From Pseudoxanthomonas kalamensis DSM 18571 (GTDB lineage Bacteria > Pseudomonadota > Gammaproteobacteria > Xanthomonadales > Xanthomonadaceae): a stretch of DNA of 64,000 nucleotides. The notes beneath the pieces are model-generated. The model was not told the DNA's origin and made no database searches. It worked only from the letters and a program-made list of their open reading frames with translations. The stretch is taken from NCBI RefSeq assembly GCF_010211745.1, contig NZ_PDWQ01000002.1, forward strand, positions 452,801 through 516,800, given 5' to 3'. Below, one piece after another: positions 18,860 through 27,543 of this stretch. How positions within the stretch are numbered: position 1 is the stretch's first letter; the number at the start of each line of letters is the position of its first letter. Both the position numbers and the translations under genes were made by a program.

Positions 18860-19615
18860 TCAGGAGCCGCGACGCCTGCCGGCATCGACCATGAATGCAG
18901 AACCTGTCGACGATGACGCTTCCGGCGCCAATAGCACCGAAACTGCCCAGGCGACCTGCTCCGGCGTCGTGAATTCCCCAAGTGCCGCTTCATCACGCAT
19001 TTCGCTCAACACGGCCTGCGCTTCGACGCCCTTTTGCAGGGCGCGCCGTTCAACGATGCGACGCAAGCGCGGGGTGTCCGCCGGTCCTGGCACCACCAGG
19101 TGCGCGGTAATGCCGCGGCGCCCGTATGCAAGCGCCAATTGCCTGACCAGATTGGTCAGCGCCGCGTTCGCGATACCCGGAGCGCAGGCATAGTCCGTCG
19201 GCTCGAAACCATAATGCCCGCCGATCGCGATCAATCTGGCGCCGCACACGAGCCGGTCGTCCAGTGCACGCAACACCCGCAGCAAGCCCCCCGCCTTGAT
19301 ATTGGTGGCCTCGCCAAGTGCGCCAGGCGCTATCTGCGCCACGCCACCGGGTTGCGACAAACCCGGACCATGCACCACTACCTTGACCTCTTCATCGACC
19401 GCGAGGCGGATGGCCTCGATCGCCTCGTCCGAGCCGATATCGGCCACGCATGGCACCAGTCCGGGAATTTCGTCTCGCAGGATATCCAGAGCTTCGATGC
19501 TGCGCGCAACCGCGACAATGCGAAGCCCCTCACAAGCCAGTCGTCGGACGATGGCATTGCCGAACTCGCCGGTAGCGCCTACCACCACCGCAACCCTGGC
19601 ACCTGCTGAAGACAT
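18860..19615 (-). CDS. Atypical short-chain dehydrogenase/reductase
   Basis: A 251-residue Rossmann-fold SDR. The nucleotide-binding motif GATGEFGNAIV is intact near residue 13. The catalytic region is not normal: the usual Ser strand reads LIAIGGHYG, and the Tyr-x3-Lys motif reads YACAP with no lysine at the right place, an apparent extra stretch before the NAAL helix. The later VVPGPADTP segment is normal. It may still bind NAD(P) but lacks the classic Ser-Tyr-Lys catalytic set, so it may be degenerate, structural or mechanistically different. It starts five bases after dmpG and belongs to the operon. Confidence 0.8.
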   Translation of the reverse strand: MSSAGARVAVVVGATGEFGNAIVRRLACEGLRIVAVARSIEALDILRDEIPGLVPCVADIGSDEAIEAIRLAVDEEVKVVVHGPGLSQPGGVAQIAPGALGEATNIKAGGLLRVLRALDDRLVCGARLIAIGGHYGFEPTDYACAPGIANAALTNLVRQLALAYGRRGITAHLVVPGPADTPRLRRIVERRALQKGVEAQAVLSEMRDEAALGEFTTPEQVAWAVSVLLAPEASSSTGSAFMVDAGRRRGS

Positions 19616-19619
19616 GCCT

Positions 19620-20678
19620 TTATGCCGCCTGACGGGACGACCCGCGCTCCTTGGCCATCGTCATCGCGGTATCGAAGATCATGTCCTCCTGGCCACCGAT
19701 CATCTTTTTCCTGCCCAGCTCCACGAGGATGTCGCGCGAGGAAACCCCGAAGCGTTCGGCCGCGCGTTTCGCATGAAGCAGGAAGGTCGAATACACCCCG
19801 GCGAATCCGAGCGTCAACGAATCACGATCGACGCGGACCATGTGATCCATCATCGGCACGATGATGTCTTCCGCAACATCCATCAACTTGAACAGGTCGG
19901 CTCCGGTTTCGATTCCCATGCGGTCGCAGACCGCAACGAACACCTCCAGCGGCGTGTTTCCCGCTCCTGCACCCAATCCGGCTACCGATGCATCGATCCG
20001 GGTGGCACCCGCTTCGATCGCAGCCAGCGAATTGGCTATGCCCATTCCAAGGTTGTGATGACCATGGAATCCGATCTCCGTCTCCGGCTCGAGCACTTCG
20101 CGCAAGGCGGAAATTCGTGCAATCACGTCCGCCGGCAGCATGTAGCCCGCCGAGTCGGTGACATACACGGTGTGCGCCCCATAGGACTCCATCATCTTGC
20201 CCTGCTTCGCGATACCCGATGGGTCGTTCAGGTGGGCCATCATCAGGAAACCGCTGGTGTCGAATCCGAGTTCGCGCGCACAGGCCATGTGCTGCGGCGA
20301 CGTGTCGGCCTCGGTACAGTGCGTGGCGACATGCACGCTGCGGGCACCATGATCCCAGGCGGACTTCAACTCCTTCATCGTGCCCAGCCCGGGTATCAGC
20401 AGCACCGAGACCTTGGCTTGCTTCATTCTCGACGAAACGGCTTCTATGTACTCTTCGTTGCTGTGCATCGCGAACCCATGCTGAAGCGAGTTCCCGCCCA
20501 GCCCTGCACCATGGGTCACCTGAAGATACGGCACACCCGCATCATCCAGCGCAGACCCGACCTTGACCATCTGCTCGATACTGATCTGTTCACGCTTTGC
20601 GTGCATGCCGTCGCGCAGACACATGTCATGAAGAACCACCTTGCGCCCTTGCAACGGAGATAGGGATTCGGTATTCAT
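19620..20678 (-). CDS. dmpG: 4-hydroxy-2-oxovalerate aldolase
   Basis: A 352-residue TIM-barrel aldolase that splits 4-hydroxy-2-oxovalerate into pyruvate and acetaldehyde. Seen: the metal-binding start [18 protein letters not shown], the HxH metal motif in [13 protein letters not shown], the [10 protein letters not shown] strand, and [17 protein letters not shown]. It forms a channelled complex with acetaldehyde dehydrogenase DmpF, whose stop overlaps this start as TAATG. The open frame extends upstream over dmpF, but family similarity begins at 20678. C-terminal residues ...[14 protein letters not shown] match the DmpF-contact region of the family. Confidence 0.95.
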   Translation of the reverse strand: MNTESLSPLQGRKVVLHDMCLRDGMHAKREQISIEQMVKVGSALDDAGVPYLQVTHGAGLGGNSLQHGFAMHSNEEYIEAVSSRMKQAKVSVLLIPGLGTMKELKSAWDHGARSVHVATHCTEADTSPQHMACARELGFDTSGFLMMAHLNDPSGIAKQGKMMESYGAHTVYVTDSAGYMLPADVIARISALREVLEPETEIGFHGHHNLGMGIANSLAAIEAGATRIDASVAGLGAGAGNTPLEVFVAVCDRMGIETGADLFKLMDVAEDIIVPMMDHMVRVDRDSLTLGFAGVYSTFLLHAKRAAERFGVSSRDILVELGRKKMIGGQEDMIFDTAMTMAKERGSSRQAA

Positions 20679-21601
20679 TACGCGGCCTCCACGGCGGTAG
20701 GGATGAAGTTTCCTGCAAGCATCTCTTCTGCGAACATCTCGGCAGTACGTGCCGCCGAGGCAGTCATGATGTCCAGGTTGCCCGCATAGCGCGGGAGGTA
20801 GTCGCCCAGACCGGCGACTTCGAGGAATACCGAGACCTTCCTGCCATCGAAATCGGGACCATTGACTAGTTTGTACCCGGGCACGTAGCGCTGCACCTGT
20901 TCGATCATCTCCATGATCGACGCGGTGATCTTTTCGCGGTCCGGATCGCTTTCGGTCAGGCAATAGATGGTATTGCGCATGATCATTGGCGGTTCGGCCG
21001 GATTGATGATCGCCAGTGCCTTGCCCTTTCCGGCTCCGCCGACAACCTCGATCGCGTTGGACGTGGTGTAGGTGAATTCGTCCAGATTGGCGCGCGTTCC
21101 CGGGCCAATGGATTTCGACGAAAGGCTTGCAACGATTTCCGCATATGGAACCGTTTGCACGCGCGATACCGCGTTCACGATGGGAATCGTCGCCTGTCCC
21201 GCACAGGAGATCATGTTGACATTCATCTCCAGCTTCTCGGCATGTTCGCGAAGATTGACCGGCGGCACGCACAACGGGCCTATCGCCGCAGGAGTCAGAT
21301 CGATCATCATCACACCGAGCGCATTCAGCTTCCGGCTGTTCTCCGGATGAACGTAGGCGCTCGTTGCATCGAAGGCAATTCGGATATCGTCTTCCTTCAC
21401 ATGCGGCAACAAGCCATCGACACCATCCGACGTTGTCTTCAACCCCATGTCGCGGGCACGTGCCAAGCCCTCCGATGCCGGATCTATTCCGACCAACCAC
21501 ACAGGCTCGAGGATTTCGCTGCGCAATAGCTTGTAGATCAGATCGGTACCGATATTGCCTGAACCGATGACGGCACAGCGTATCTTGGTCTTGTCGTTCA
21601 T
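20678..21601 (-). CDS. dmpF: Acetaldehyde dehydrogenase (CoA-acetylating)
   Basis: A 307-residue enzyme converting acetaldehyde, CoA and NAD+ to acetyl-CoA, partner of DmpG. The NAD-binding [16 protein letters not shown] is at residues 13-28, [17 protein letters not shown] marks the CoA/NAD interface, and the catalytic cysteine is in [13 protein letters not shown]. The start overlaps the dmpI stop (ATGA) and the stop overlaps the dmpG start, so dmpI-dmpF-dmpG are translationally coupled. Length and motifs match DmpF/XylQ. Confidence 0.95.
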   Translation of the reverse strand: MNDKTKIRCAVIGSGNIGTDLIYKLLRSEILEPVWLVGIDPASEGLARARDMGLKTTSDGVDGLLPHVKEDDIRIAFDATSAYVHPENSRKLNALGVMMIDLTPAAIGPLCVPPVNLREHAEKLEMNVNMISCAGQATIPIVNAVSRVQTVPYAEIVASLSSKSIGPGTRANLDEFTYTTSNAIEVVGGAGKGKALAIINPAEPPMIMRNTIYCLTESDPDREKITASIMEMIEQVQRYVPGYKLVNGPDFDGRKVSVFLEVAGLGDYLPRYAGNLDIMTASAARTAEMFAEEMLAGNFIPTAVEAA

Positions 21602-21822
21602 ATCGCCTTCTCCACACTGGATCCATTCGGGCGCGACGCACGTTGCGTCTTGTGCTTTCCGGCCACAAAGAATTCCATCGGACCGTGTTCCGTAATCAGG
21701 ATGCGTACGCTTTCCGACCTCACCCCGAGCGTGCGCACTACTGCCTCGGTAACCGCCTCGGCCACCGCACTCTTCTGGTCATCCGTACGCCCCTCCATCA
21801 GGTGCATCTCGATGATTGGCAT
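21598..21822 (-). CDS. dmpI: 4-oxalocrotonate tautomerase
   Basis: A 74-residue small tautomerase that converts the enol form of 4-oxalocrotonate to the keto form used by the decarboxylase. It begins [12 protein letters not shown], giving the catalytic Pro1, with a GGGGAG ribosome site upstream; ALIGNED family features [17 protein letters not shown] and the FVAGKH segment near residue 50-60 follow. It carries a C-terminal tail of about ten residues beyond the usual 62-65. An upstream in-frame ATG at 21843 overlaps the dmpH stop but would mask Pro1. Confidence 0.93.
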   Translation of the reverse strand: MPIIEMHLMEGRTDDQKSAVAEAVTEAVVRTLGVRSESVRILITEHGPMEFFVAGKHKTQRASRPNGSSVEKAI

Positions 21823-21839
21823 GTCATCTCCCCACTGAT

Positions 21840-22646
21840 TCATTCAACGAACCGCATCGAAACATCACCCAACTCCTGGAACCGTGCGACGATGCTGTCT
21901 CCCGGCGCTACCGGAATTGCCTCGGTGATTCCGCCACTCATCACGAAGCTTCCTGCCGGCAGGCTTTCGCCGAGCTCGGCCAGGATGTTCACCAGCATCG
22001 CGACGGCTCTTGCAGGGTGACCGAGCACTGCAGCAGCAGCGGCAATGCCGACGGCTTCTCCGTTCTTCTCCATCACGACGCCGAGACTTCGCAGATCAAG
22101 CTCGTCCGGATACCTCGGGCGACCTCCCGTCACGAAACGGGCGGAAGATCCATTGTCGGCAACCACGCTGGGCAGATCGAACTTGAAGCCTGAAAACCGC
22201 GAGTCGATGATCTCCACCGCCGGCAGCACGAAATCCGTGGCTGCCAGAACCTTTTCCGGTGTACAGCCAGGTCCGGACAGCGACGCCTTGGTGACGAACG
22301 CGATCTCGCATTCCACGCGCGGATGGACCAGGTCGCTGACTGAAATCGCCGAACCTTCCGGGCGCGCCATGCGATCGGTGAGAAAGCCGATGGAAGGCTG
22401 ATCCACACCCATCTGCTTCATCTTGGCCAACGACGTCAACCCCGCCTTCCAGCCTACCAGCCGCTGTCCCTGGGCGATGAATCGGCGGCGCAATTCAGAC
22501 TGCACTGCATATCCATCGGCGAGCGTCATGTCCCGGTATTCGTCGGTAAGCTTCGGAATCGCACGGGCCCGTGTTTGCGCCTCCTCGATGCGCCCGGAAA
22601 GGCGCACAATGTCCTCCCGCGCAAGCGTGACATTCGAAAGACTCAT
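21840..22646 (-). CDS. dmpH: 4-oxalocrotonate decarboxylase
   Basis: A 268-residue enzyme of the hydratase/decarboxylase family that removes CO2 from 2-oxohex-3-enedioate. Metal ligands of the family are visible in VHPRVECEIAF and PAVEIIDSRFSGFKF; GWKAGLTS near residue 55 replaces the GKKIGVTS of the hydratase, the usual sign distinguishing DmpH from DmpE. It overlaps the dmpE stop (ATGA). DmpH and DmpE normally form a complex so that the unstable dienol passes directly to the hydratase, and their paired genes fit this. Confidence 0.93.
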   Translation of the reverse strand: MSLSNVTLAREDIVRLSGRIEEAQTRARAIPKLTDEYRDMTLADGYAVQSELRRRFIAQGQRLVGWKAGLTSLAKMKQMGVDQPSIGFLTDRMARPEGSAISVSDLVHPRVECEIAFVTKASLSGPGCTPEKVLAATDFVLPAVEIIDSRFSGFKFDLPSVVADNGSSARFVTGGRPRYPDELDLRSLGVVMEKNGEAVGIAAAAAVLGHPARAVAMLVNILAELGESLPAGSFVMSGGITEAIPVAPGDSIVARFQELGDVSMRFVE

Positions 22647-23440
22647 ACTGCCGCCCTCCCGGAAAAACGTACCCGGCACTGACCGAGTCCGCCGACGGTG
22701 CAAACCAGCTCATCGCCGTCTTTGACCGGCACCAGCGACGACTGCGAACCGGACAGGATCACTTCTCCCGCCCGGAACGGAAGACCCAATTCGCCCAAGG
22801 TGTTGGCCAGCCAGACCACCGCATTGACCGGGGAGCCCTGTACCGCAGCGCCTGCCCCGGTGGAATACAATTCGCCGTTCTTGTCCAGCACCATTCCCGC
22901 CAGGGTGAGATCCAGCTTTCGCGGATCTCCCTTGGACTTGCCGAATACGAACACGCCGCAGGACGCATTGTCGGCCACGGTATCCTGGATCCGGATTTTC
23001 CAGTCGGTGATCCGAGAATCGACGATCTCGAAGCACGGCGCGACATAATCCGTCGCCCGAATCACGTCCGTCGCCGTGATACCCGGCCCCACAAGATCGT
23101 GCTTGAGCACGAACGCCAGCTCCGCTTCGGCCTTCGGCTGGATCAACGCATCCAGGTCGATGTCCTCTCCTTCCGCATACACCATGTCCGACGTCAACTG
23201 CCCGAAATCCGGCTGGAACACCCCGAGGAAGTCCTGGACCGGCTTGCTGGTCACGCCGATCTTCTTGCCGACGATGGTTTCTCCGGCCTCGACCCTGCGC
23301 TCGACGTAACGCGACTGGATGCGATAGGCATCCTCCAGCGTGATGTGCGGCTCCCGCTCCAGCAGGGGCGCAACGGTACGACGCGAACGCCAGCATTCGA
23401 ACAATTCATCGCCGTAGAGCTGGATTAATCTATCTTCCAT
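22643..23440 (-). CDS. dmpE: 2-oxopent-4-enoate hydratase
   Basis: A 265-residue hydratase adding water to 2-hydroxypenta-2,4-dienoate to give 4-hydroxy-2-oxovalerate. It has GKKIGVTSKPVQDFLGV, PKAEAELAFVLKHDL, CFEIVDSRITDWKI and DTVADNASCGVFVFG, all close to DmpE/XylJ. The start at 23440 (MEDRLIQLYGDEL) aligns with the family; an ATG at 23473, two bases after the GST stop, would add 11 residues and may be used instead because the internal start has a weak ribosome site. It overlaps dmpH by four bases. Confidence 0.93.
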   Translation of the reverse strand: MEDRLIQLYGDELFECWRSRRTVAPLLEREPHITLEDAYRIQSRYVERRVEAGETIVGKKIGVTSKPVQDFLGVFQPDFGQLTSDMVYAEGEDIDLDALIQPKAEAELAFVLKHDLVGPGITATDVIRATDYVAPCFEIVDSRITDWKIRIQDTVADNASCGVFVFGKSKGDPRKLDLTLAGMVLDKNGELYSTGAGAAVQGSPVNAVVWLANTLGELGLPFRAGEVILSGSQSSLVPVKDGDELVCTVGGLGQCRVRFSGRAAV

Positions 23441-23475
23441 GTGCAGGTCCGTTGTTGAATGAAGAATGCTCATCG

Positions 23476-24135
23476 CTACCCATCGATCCGGATGCCTTCA
23501 CGTTCGACGATTCGCTTCACCGCAGGCCTGGAATGGACGATGTCCATAAGCGTGGAGTAGCGCGGATAGTCTTTCCACATATCCAGGCCAATACGGTTGC
23601 CCCACCGGTAAAACACGAGCAGATAGGCATCCACGACGCTGAAGTTTCCGCCAAGGGCATGACCCTGCTTCGGCAGACGCGCCTCGATATCCCGATAACT
23701 CTCGACCGCCAAAGCCCGTCCCTGCTCGGCAATGCCTTCGATGACGACGGGGTCCCGAGCGAATCGGTCCGGTCGGAGCACAGCCCTGATGCCGGTCTGG
23801 TGCAGATTGGACGCCAGCCAACTCATCCACTCCAGGCTGCGCGCGAACAATTCCGGATCGGAGGGCAGCAGACCGGCTTCGACATGCTTCTGTCCAAGAT
23901 ACGCAAGGATGGCGAGCGACTCCGTGAGGACTCGCTGGTCTTGTCCGGGATCGATCACCAACGCAGGAACACGCCCACGGGAATTGATCGCCAGGTATTC
24001 CTCTGTCCGGTGCTCTCCTTTCGCGATTTCGGCACGAACGGCCTCGTAGGCAACGCCCAATTCCTCAAGCACGATGTGCGACGCCAGCGAACAGGCACCT
24101 GGCGAGTAGAAGAGCCGATATTGCAAACTGCTCAT
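23476..24135 (-). CDS. Glutathione S-transferase
   Basis: A 219-residue GST. The thioredoxin-like N-domain starts FYSPGACSLASHIVLEE with the glutathione-contacting residues VPAL and ESLAIL; the C-domain is helical with the conserved SVVDAYLLVFYRW motif. The SPGACS signature is that of bacterial beta-class enzymes such as BphK. It starts eight bases after dmpC and lies where the hydrolase gene dmpD occurs in Pseudomonas. BphK-like enzymes in aromatic operons dehalogenate or detoxify reactive ring-cleavage products; the role here is inferred from place only. Confidence 0.9.
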   Translation of the reverse strand: MSSLQYRLFYSPGACSLASHIVLEELGVAYEAVRAEIAKGEHRTEEYLAINSRGRVPALVIDPGQDQRVLTESLAILAYLGQKHVEAGLLPSDPELFARSLEWMSWLASNLHQTGIRAVLRPDRFARDPVVIEGIAEQGRALAVESYRDIEARLPKQGHALGGNFSVVDAYLLVFYRWGNRIGLDMWKDYPRYSTLMDIVHSRPAVKRIVEREGIRIDG

Positions 24136-24143
24136 GCCCAGAT

Positions 24144-25604
24144 TCACAGCTTGATGCAAACGTTTCGGGTTTCGGTATAGAACTCGAGCGAGTGCACGCC
24201 ACCCTCGCGACCAATGCCAGAATGCTTGCTGCCGCCGAATGGCGTGCGCAGATCTCGCAGGAACCAGCTGTTGATCCAGGTGATACCCACATCGATCCGC
24301 TCGGCGATGCGGTGCGCACGAGCCAGGTTCGTCGTCCATACCGTGGTCGAGAGTCCATATTCGGTATCGTTGGCCAGCGCGACCACTTCATCTTCGCCAT
24401 CGAACGGACGGATGTGACAGCACGGCCCGAAAATTTCTTCGCGCACGACGGAGGCGGTTTCGGGAAGACCTGTCCAGATCGTCGGCTGCACCCATGCGCC
24501 CTCCGCGAGTTCCGGCGGCAACTCGGGTATGCCGCCGCCGGTCACCACCTCGGCGCCCTCTTCCACGGCACGCCTGTAGTAGGACAGGACCTTCTGGCGA
24601 TGTTCGTGGGAAATCAACGGTCCGTAGTCGTTGGCCTTGTCCTGCGGGCGGCCGTATCGAACCTTCTCCACGCGGGCCTTCAACGCCTGAACGAACCGAT
24701 CGAAGATCGGACGTTCGACGTAGACACGCTCGGTGCCCAGACACACCTGTCCGGTATTGAGGAAAGCGGATCTGAATATGCCATCTACCGCCGCGTCGAA
24801 ATCGGCGTCGGCGAAAACGATACCGGCATTCTTTCCACCCAGCTCGAACGAAACGTCGCGGATGCCTTCGGCCGCGGCCTTCATGATCGCGGTACCCGTA
24901 CGGGTTTCTCCGGTGAAAGTGATCGCATCCACGCCCGGATGCATGGTCAGGAATTCACCCGCAGACCCCGGGCCAAAGCCATTCACCACATTGTAGACTC
25001 CGGGCGGAATGCCGACCTTGTTCATGACCTCACCGAGCAGGGTGGCGGTCGCCGGAGTCTCCTCGGATGGCTTGACAACGACAGCATTGCCGCATGCCAG
25101 CGCCGGACCCAGCTTCCAGGTCATCAGCAGGAATGGCGCGTTCCACGGGCAGACCACGGCCACCACGCCCTTGGGCACACGGATCGCATAGTTCAACGCG
25201 CCACGGCCATCGGGCGTGGCCATGCGGAAGGCCTCGGTTGGTACATTCTTCACGACATCCGCGAAGATGCGGAAGTTCGCCGCACCGCGCGGGATGAACA
25301 CATGCTCCATCACATGGCGGGGTTGGCCGGTATCGGCCATTTCCGCTTCGACGAAGTCCTCGAAACGACGGTTGATCTCCGTCGCGACCGCATAGAGGAG
25401 TTCGACGCGCTTTTCGGTGGTGAACTTGCCCCAATCGGACTCCATCGCACGCCGCGCTGCCTGCACTGCAGCATCGACATCGGCCTGCTTGCCTTCACCG
25501 ACTCGAGCAATGACGCTTCCATCCACCGGCGACCGTTTGTCGAAATACTCCGCGTTCGCGGGTGCGACGAACTTGCCGTCGATGAAATGCTCGATGCTGC
25601 GCAT
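24144..25604 (-). CDS. dmpC: 2-hydroxymuconic semialdehyde dehydrogenase
   Basis: A 486-residue ALDH, exactly the length of Pseudomonas DmpC. It oxidises 2-hydroxymuconic semialdehyde to 4-oxalocrotonate with NAD+. Start 25604 follows GGGAGGAG. Motifs: HFIDGKFV at the N-terminus, CPWNAPFLLMTWKLGPAL, FTGETRTGTAI, the general base in FELGGKNAGIVF, the catalytic Cys in FLNTGQVCLGTERVYV, and EEIFGPCCHI. This is the only route past the ring-cleavage product encoded in the operon, since no hydrolase is present. Confidence 0.94.
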   Translation of the reverse strand: MRSIEHFIDGKFVAPANAEYFDKRSPVDGSVIARVGEGKQADVDAAVQAARRAMESDWGKFTTEKRVELLYAVATEINRRFEDFVEAEMADTGQPRHVMEHVFIPRGAANFRIFADVVKNVPTEAFRMATPDGRGALNYAIRVPKGVVAVVCPWNAPFLLMTWKLGPALACGNAVVVKPSEETPATATLLGEVMNKVGIPPGVYNVVNGFGPGSAGEFLTMHPGVDAITFTGETRTGTAIMKAAAEGIRDVSFELGGKNAGIVFADADFDAAVDGIFRSAFLNTGQVCLGTERVYVERPIFDRFVQALKARVEKVRYGRPQDKANDYGPLISHEHRQKVLSYYRRAVEEGAEVVTGGGIPELPPELAEGAWVQPTIWTGLPETASVVREEIFGPCCHIRPFDGEDEVVALANDTEYGLSTTVWTTNLARAHRIAERIDVGITWINSWFLRDLRTPFGGSKHSGIGREGGVHSLEFYTETRNVCIKL

Positions 25605-25684
25605 GACTCCTCCCTTGCGTATCTGCAGCAGAGCATCAAACGCGCCCAATCAGAGAGCGCAAGTACTCTGCCCCTGTCGTTTGC

Positions 25685-26101
25685 TTATGTACTGCTCAGT
25701 CTAGGAAGCACCGGGAGATACCGTCCAATACCTTGTTCTCCGGCTATCGATACGCCTGAGGCATCGACAGCATCGCGTTCCAGCGGCCGGGTCCTGTCGT
25801 CGAAGCGCGCCAGGTCCGGCATTGTCGGTACCGGGGGCTGGTCTATCCGCCCGAGATACGCCCGATATCGCTCCAGCAACGCCACTCGCTCGTCTCCCGG
25901 CAGACCCAGAGCATGGGAAGTATTCGGGACCTTGCCTCTCCATGAAACCCGATCCCCTGCCACAGCATCGAATTCCTGACAATAAAGGTCCGCGACCACG
26001 ACATCATGTTCTTGTTGGCGGGACACCCCGCCAACCGCCTCGCACATGGCGCTGCAGAACGACCGGGGCTTCGGATATGCGTGAACGATCAGAACGTTCA
26101 T
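25685..26101 (-). pseudogene. NAD(P)H:quinone-reductase-like gene with internal deletion
   Basis: An open frame of 138 residues. The first 55 (MNVLIVHAYPKPRSFCSAM ... VVVADLYCQEFDAVAG) match the N-terminus of flavodoxin-fold NAD(P)H dehydrogenases. Directly after, residues about 70-105 (DERVALLERYRAYLGRIDQ, PVPTMPDLARFD) look like the extreme C-terminus of the same family. The 80-120 residues normally between, including the flavin- and substrate-binding core, are missing. The gene starts nine bases after dmpP in the same operon. An in-frame deletion is the simplest reading; a divergent short protein is the alternative. It is unlikely to be an active quinone reductase. Confidence 0.65.
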
Positions 26102-26110
26102 CCTGGTTTC

Positions 26111-27172
26111 TTACAGGGTGCGGAATAGCGGACTGCGGACCTGCTGTGCATCGGCTGCCGAAATGAATTTCTCCGTATGAATGTCGCGCTCGAACAGGCG
26201 GCCCTGCATCAGGGTGGAAATGCAGGCCTCGATCATAAGAGGCGGACCGCACAGATACGCCTTGTGGCCGCGAAAATCTCCACCGAAATGCGCCTTCGCC
26301 GCCTCATGCACATAGCCGCGGAATCCCGTCCAATCCGAATCTTCCGGCTCGTGCGAGAGGGCCGGAACGTAGGTGAAGCTCGCATGGCTGTTTGCCAGCT
26401 CCATCAATTCATCGTGGTAGTACAGTTCGTCCCGGTTGCGCTGGCCATAGATCAACGTGATCGGCAGCGTACTGCCTTCGGCAAGCAGATCCCGGATCAT
26501 CGATCTCGGGCTCGACAAACCAGAGCCGCCTGCCATGAAGATCGACGGCAGACCGGCGGATTTCTTCACGAAGAACCGGCCATACGGGCCGGAGAGATGC
26601 ACACGATCGCCGACCTTGAGCTTTTCATGTACGTAGGTCGTTCCCGACCCGCCCGGAACGATGCGAATGTTGAGCTCTATTTCGTTCGCACTGGTTGGAA
26701 TATTCGCGAGCGAGAACGCACGCGTGCCGATGTTATCCGGCAGGTGCAGGTTGACGTACTGGCCAGCCTGGAAGCGCAAACCCTCGGGAGTATCTAGCCT
26801 CACGAAAACGCCTTTGATCGTCGGCGTCAACGACTCAATCCGCACCACCGTGCCATGATAGTCATGTACCGGAAGGTTCTGCGCATCTTCGTCTTCCTCG
26901 ATTTCCGCTTCGATCACGATATCGCTCTGCGCGCGCGCGCAGCACGCCAGCGCTTTTCCTTCCTCCCGCTCGAAGTCCATCAGGGCAAATGGAGATGCCT
27001 CTCCGAAATCGACTTCGCCATCGACGACTTTCACTTTGCAGGTCGCACACAAGCCGTGCCCGCACGCGTGCGGCAAGTAGATTCCCGCGCGCAACGCAGC
27101 ATCCAGGATGGTCTGATCGTCCTCGATCTCTATCGTCTGGCCGAGCGGCTCAATGGTCAGCTCATAACCCAT
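26111..27172 (-). CDS. dmpP: Phenol hydroxylase reductase component P5
   Basis: A 353-residue reductase, the same length as DmpP. The N-terminal plant-type [2Fe-2S] domain has CGHGLCATC plus a later Cys in ALACCARAQ. A flavin-binding segment RAFSLANIPTS follows, then the NAD-binding GGSGLSSPRSMIRDL and the C-terminal YLCGPPLMIEACIS. It passes electrons from NADH through FAD and the iron-sulfur centre to the di-iron hydroxylase. The start at 27172 is four bases after the dmpO stop; earlier in-frame codons lie inside dmpO. Confidence 0.95.
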   Translation of the reverse strand: MGYELTIEPLGQTIEIEDDQTILDAALRAGIYLPHACGHGLCATCKVKVVDGEVDFGEASPFALMDFEREEGKALACCARAQSDIVIEAEIEEDEDAQNLPVHDYHGTVVRIESLTPTIKGVFVRLDTPEGLRFQAGQYVNLHLPDNIGTRAFSLANIPTSANEIELNIRIVPGGSGTTYVHEKLKVGDRVHLSGPYGRFFVKKSAGLPSIFMAGGSGLSSPRSMIRDLLAEGSTLPITLIYGQRNRDELYYHDELMELANSHASFTYVPALSHEPEDSDWTGFRGYVHEAAKAHFGGDFRGHKAYLCGPPLMIEACISTLMQGRLFERDIHTEKFISAADAQQVRSPLFRTL

Positions 27173-27176
27173 TGCG

Positions 27177-27533
27177 TCAATCCTGCGGCGCGAGCGAGTT
27201 GAGACCCGGGGTGTCGAAGCGCAACATCGCCTTGTGGTGGATTCCATTATCCGAAAGCGTAGCGTCGAAATCCGGCGTGAACTTCCGGTTCGCCTTCAAC
27301 CATTCGACTTTCCCCCAATCGACCTGCGAAGCATCAGGGTCGGGCTGTATCAGCGCCGTGATCGGCCCATTCACCAGTTCGCGGAAGGTCATGTCGGGGC
27401 TGACGTAAAGCAGGAACGGTGCGGCGAAGAGCAAATGCCGGTCCCAGCTCGCGTAGACGAGCTGGTTTCCGTGAAAGCCAGCGACCGAATCCTTGTGGTC
27501 GAACACGTAGGGTTTGGTGGACTTGACGGCCAT
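27177..27533 (-). CDS. dmpO: Phenol hydroxylase small (gamma) subunit P4
   Basis: A 118-residue subunit, one less than DmpO. It contributes to the (LNO)2 hydroxylase dimer. The start MAVKSTKPYVFDHKD follows dmpN by ten bases. FHGNQLVYASWDRHLLFAAPF and the WLKANRKFTPDFDATL segment are typical of the family. The longer frame upstream overlaps dmpN and is not real coding sequence. Confidence 0.93.
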   Translation of the reverse strand: MAVKSTKPYVFDHKDSVAGFHGNQLVYASWDRHLLFAAPFLLYVSPDMTFRELVNGPITALIQPDPDASQVDWGKVEWLKANRKFTPDFDATLSDNGIHHKAMLRFDTPGLNSLAPQD

Positions 27534-27543
27534 GACGGATTCC

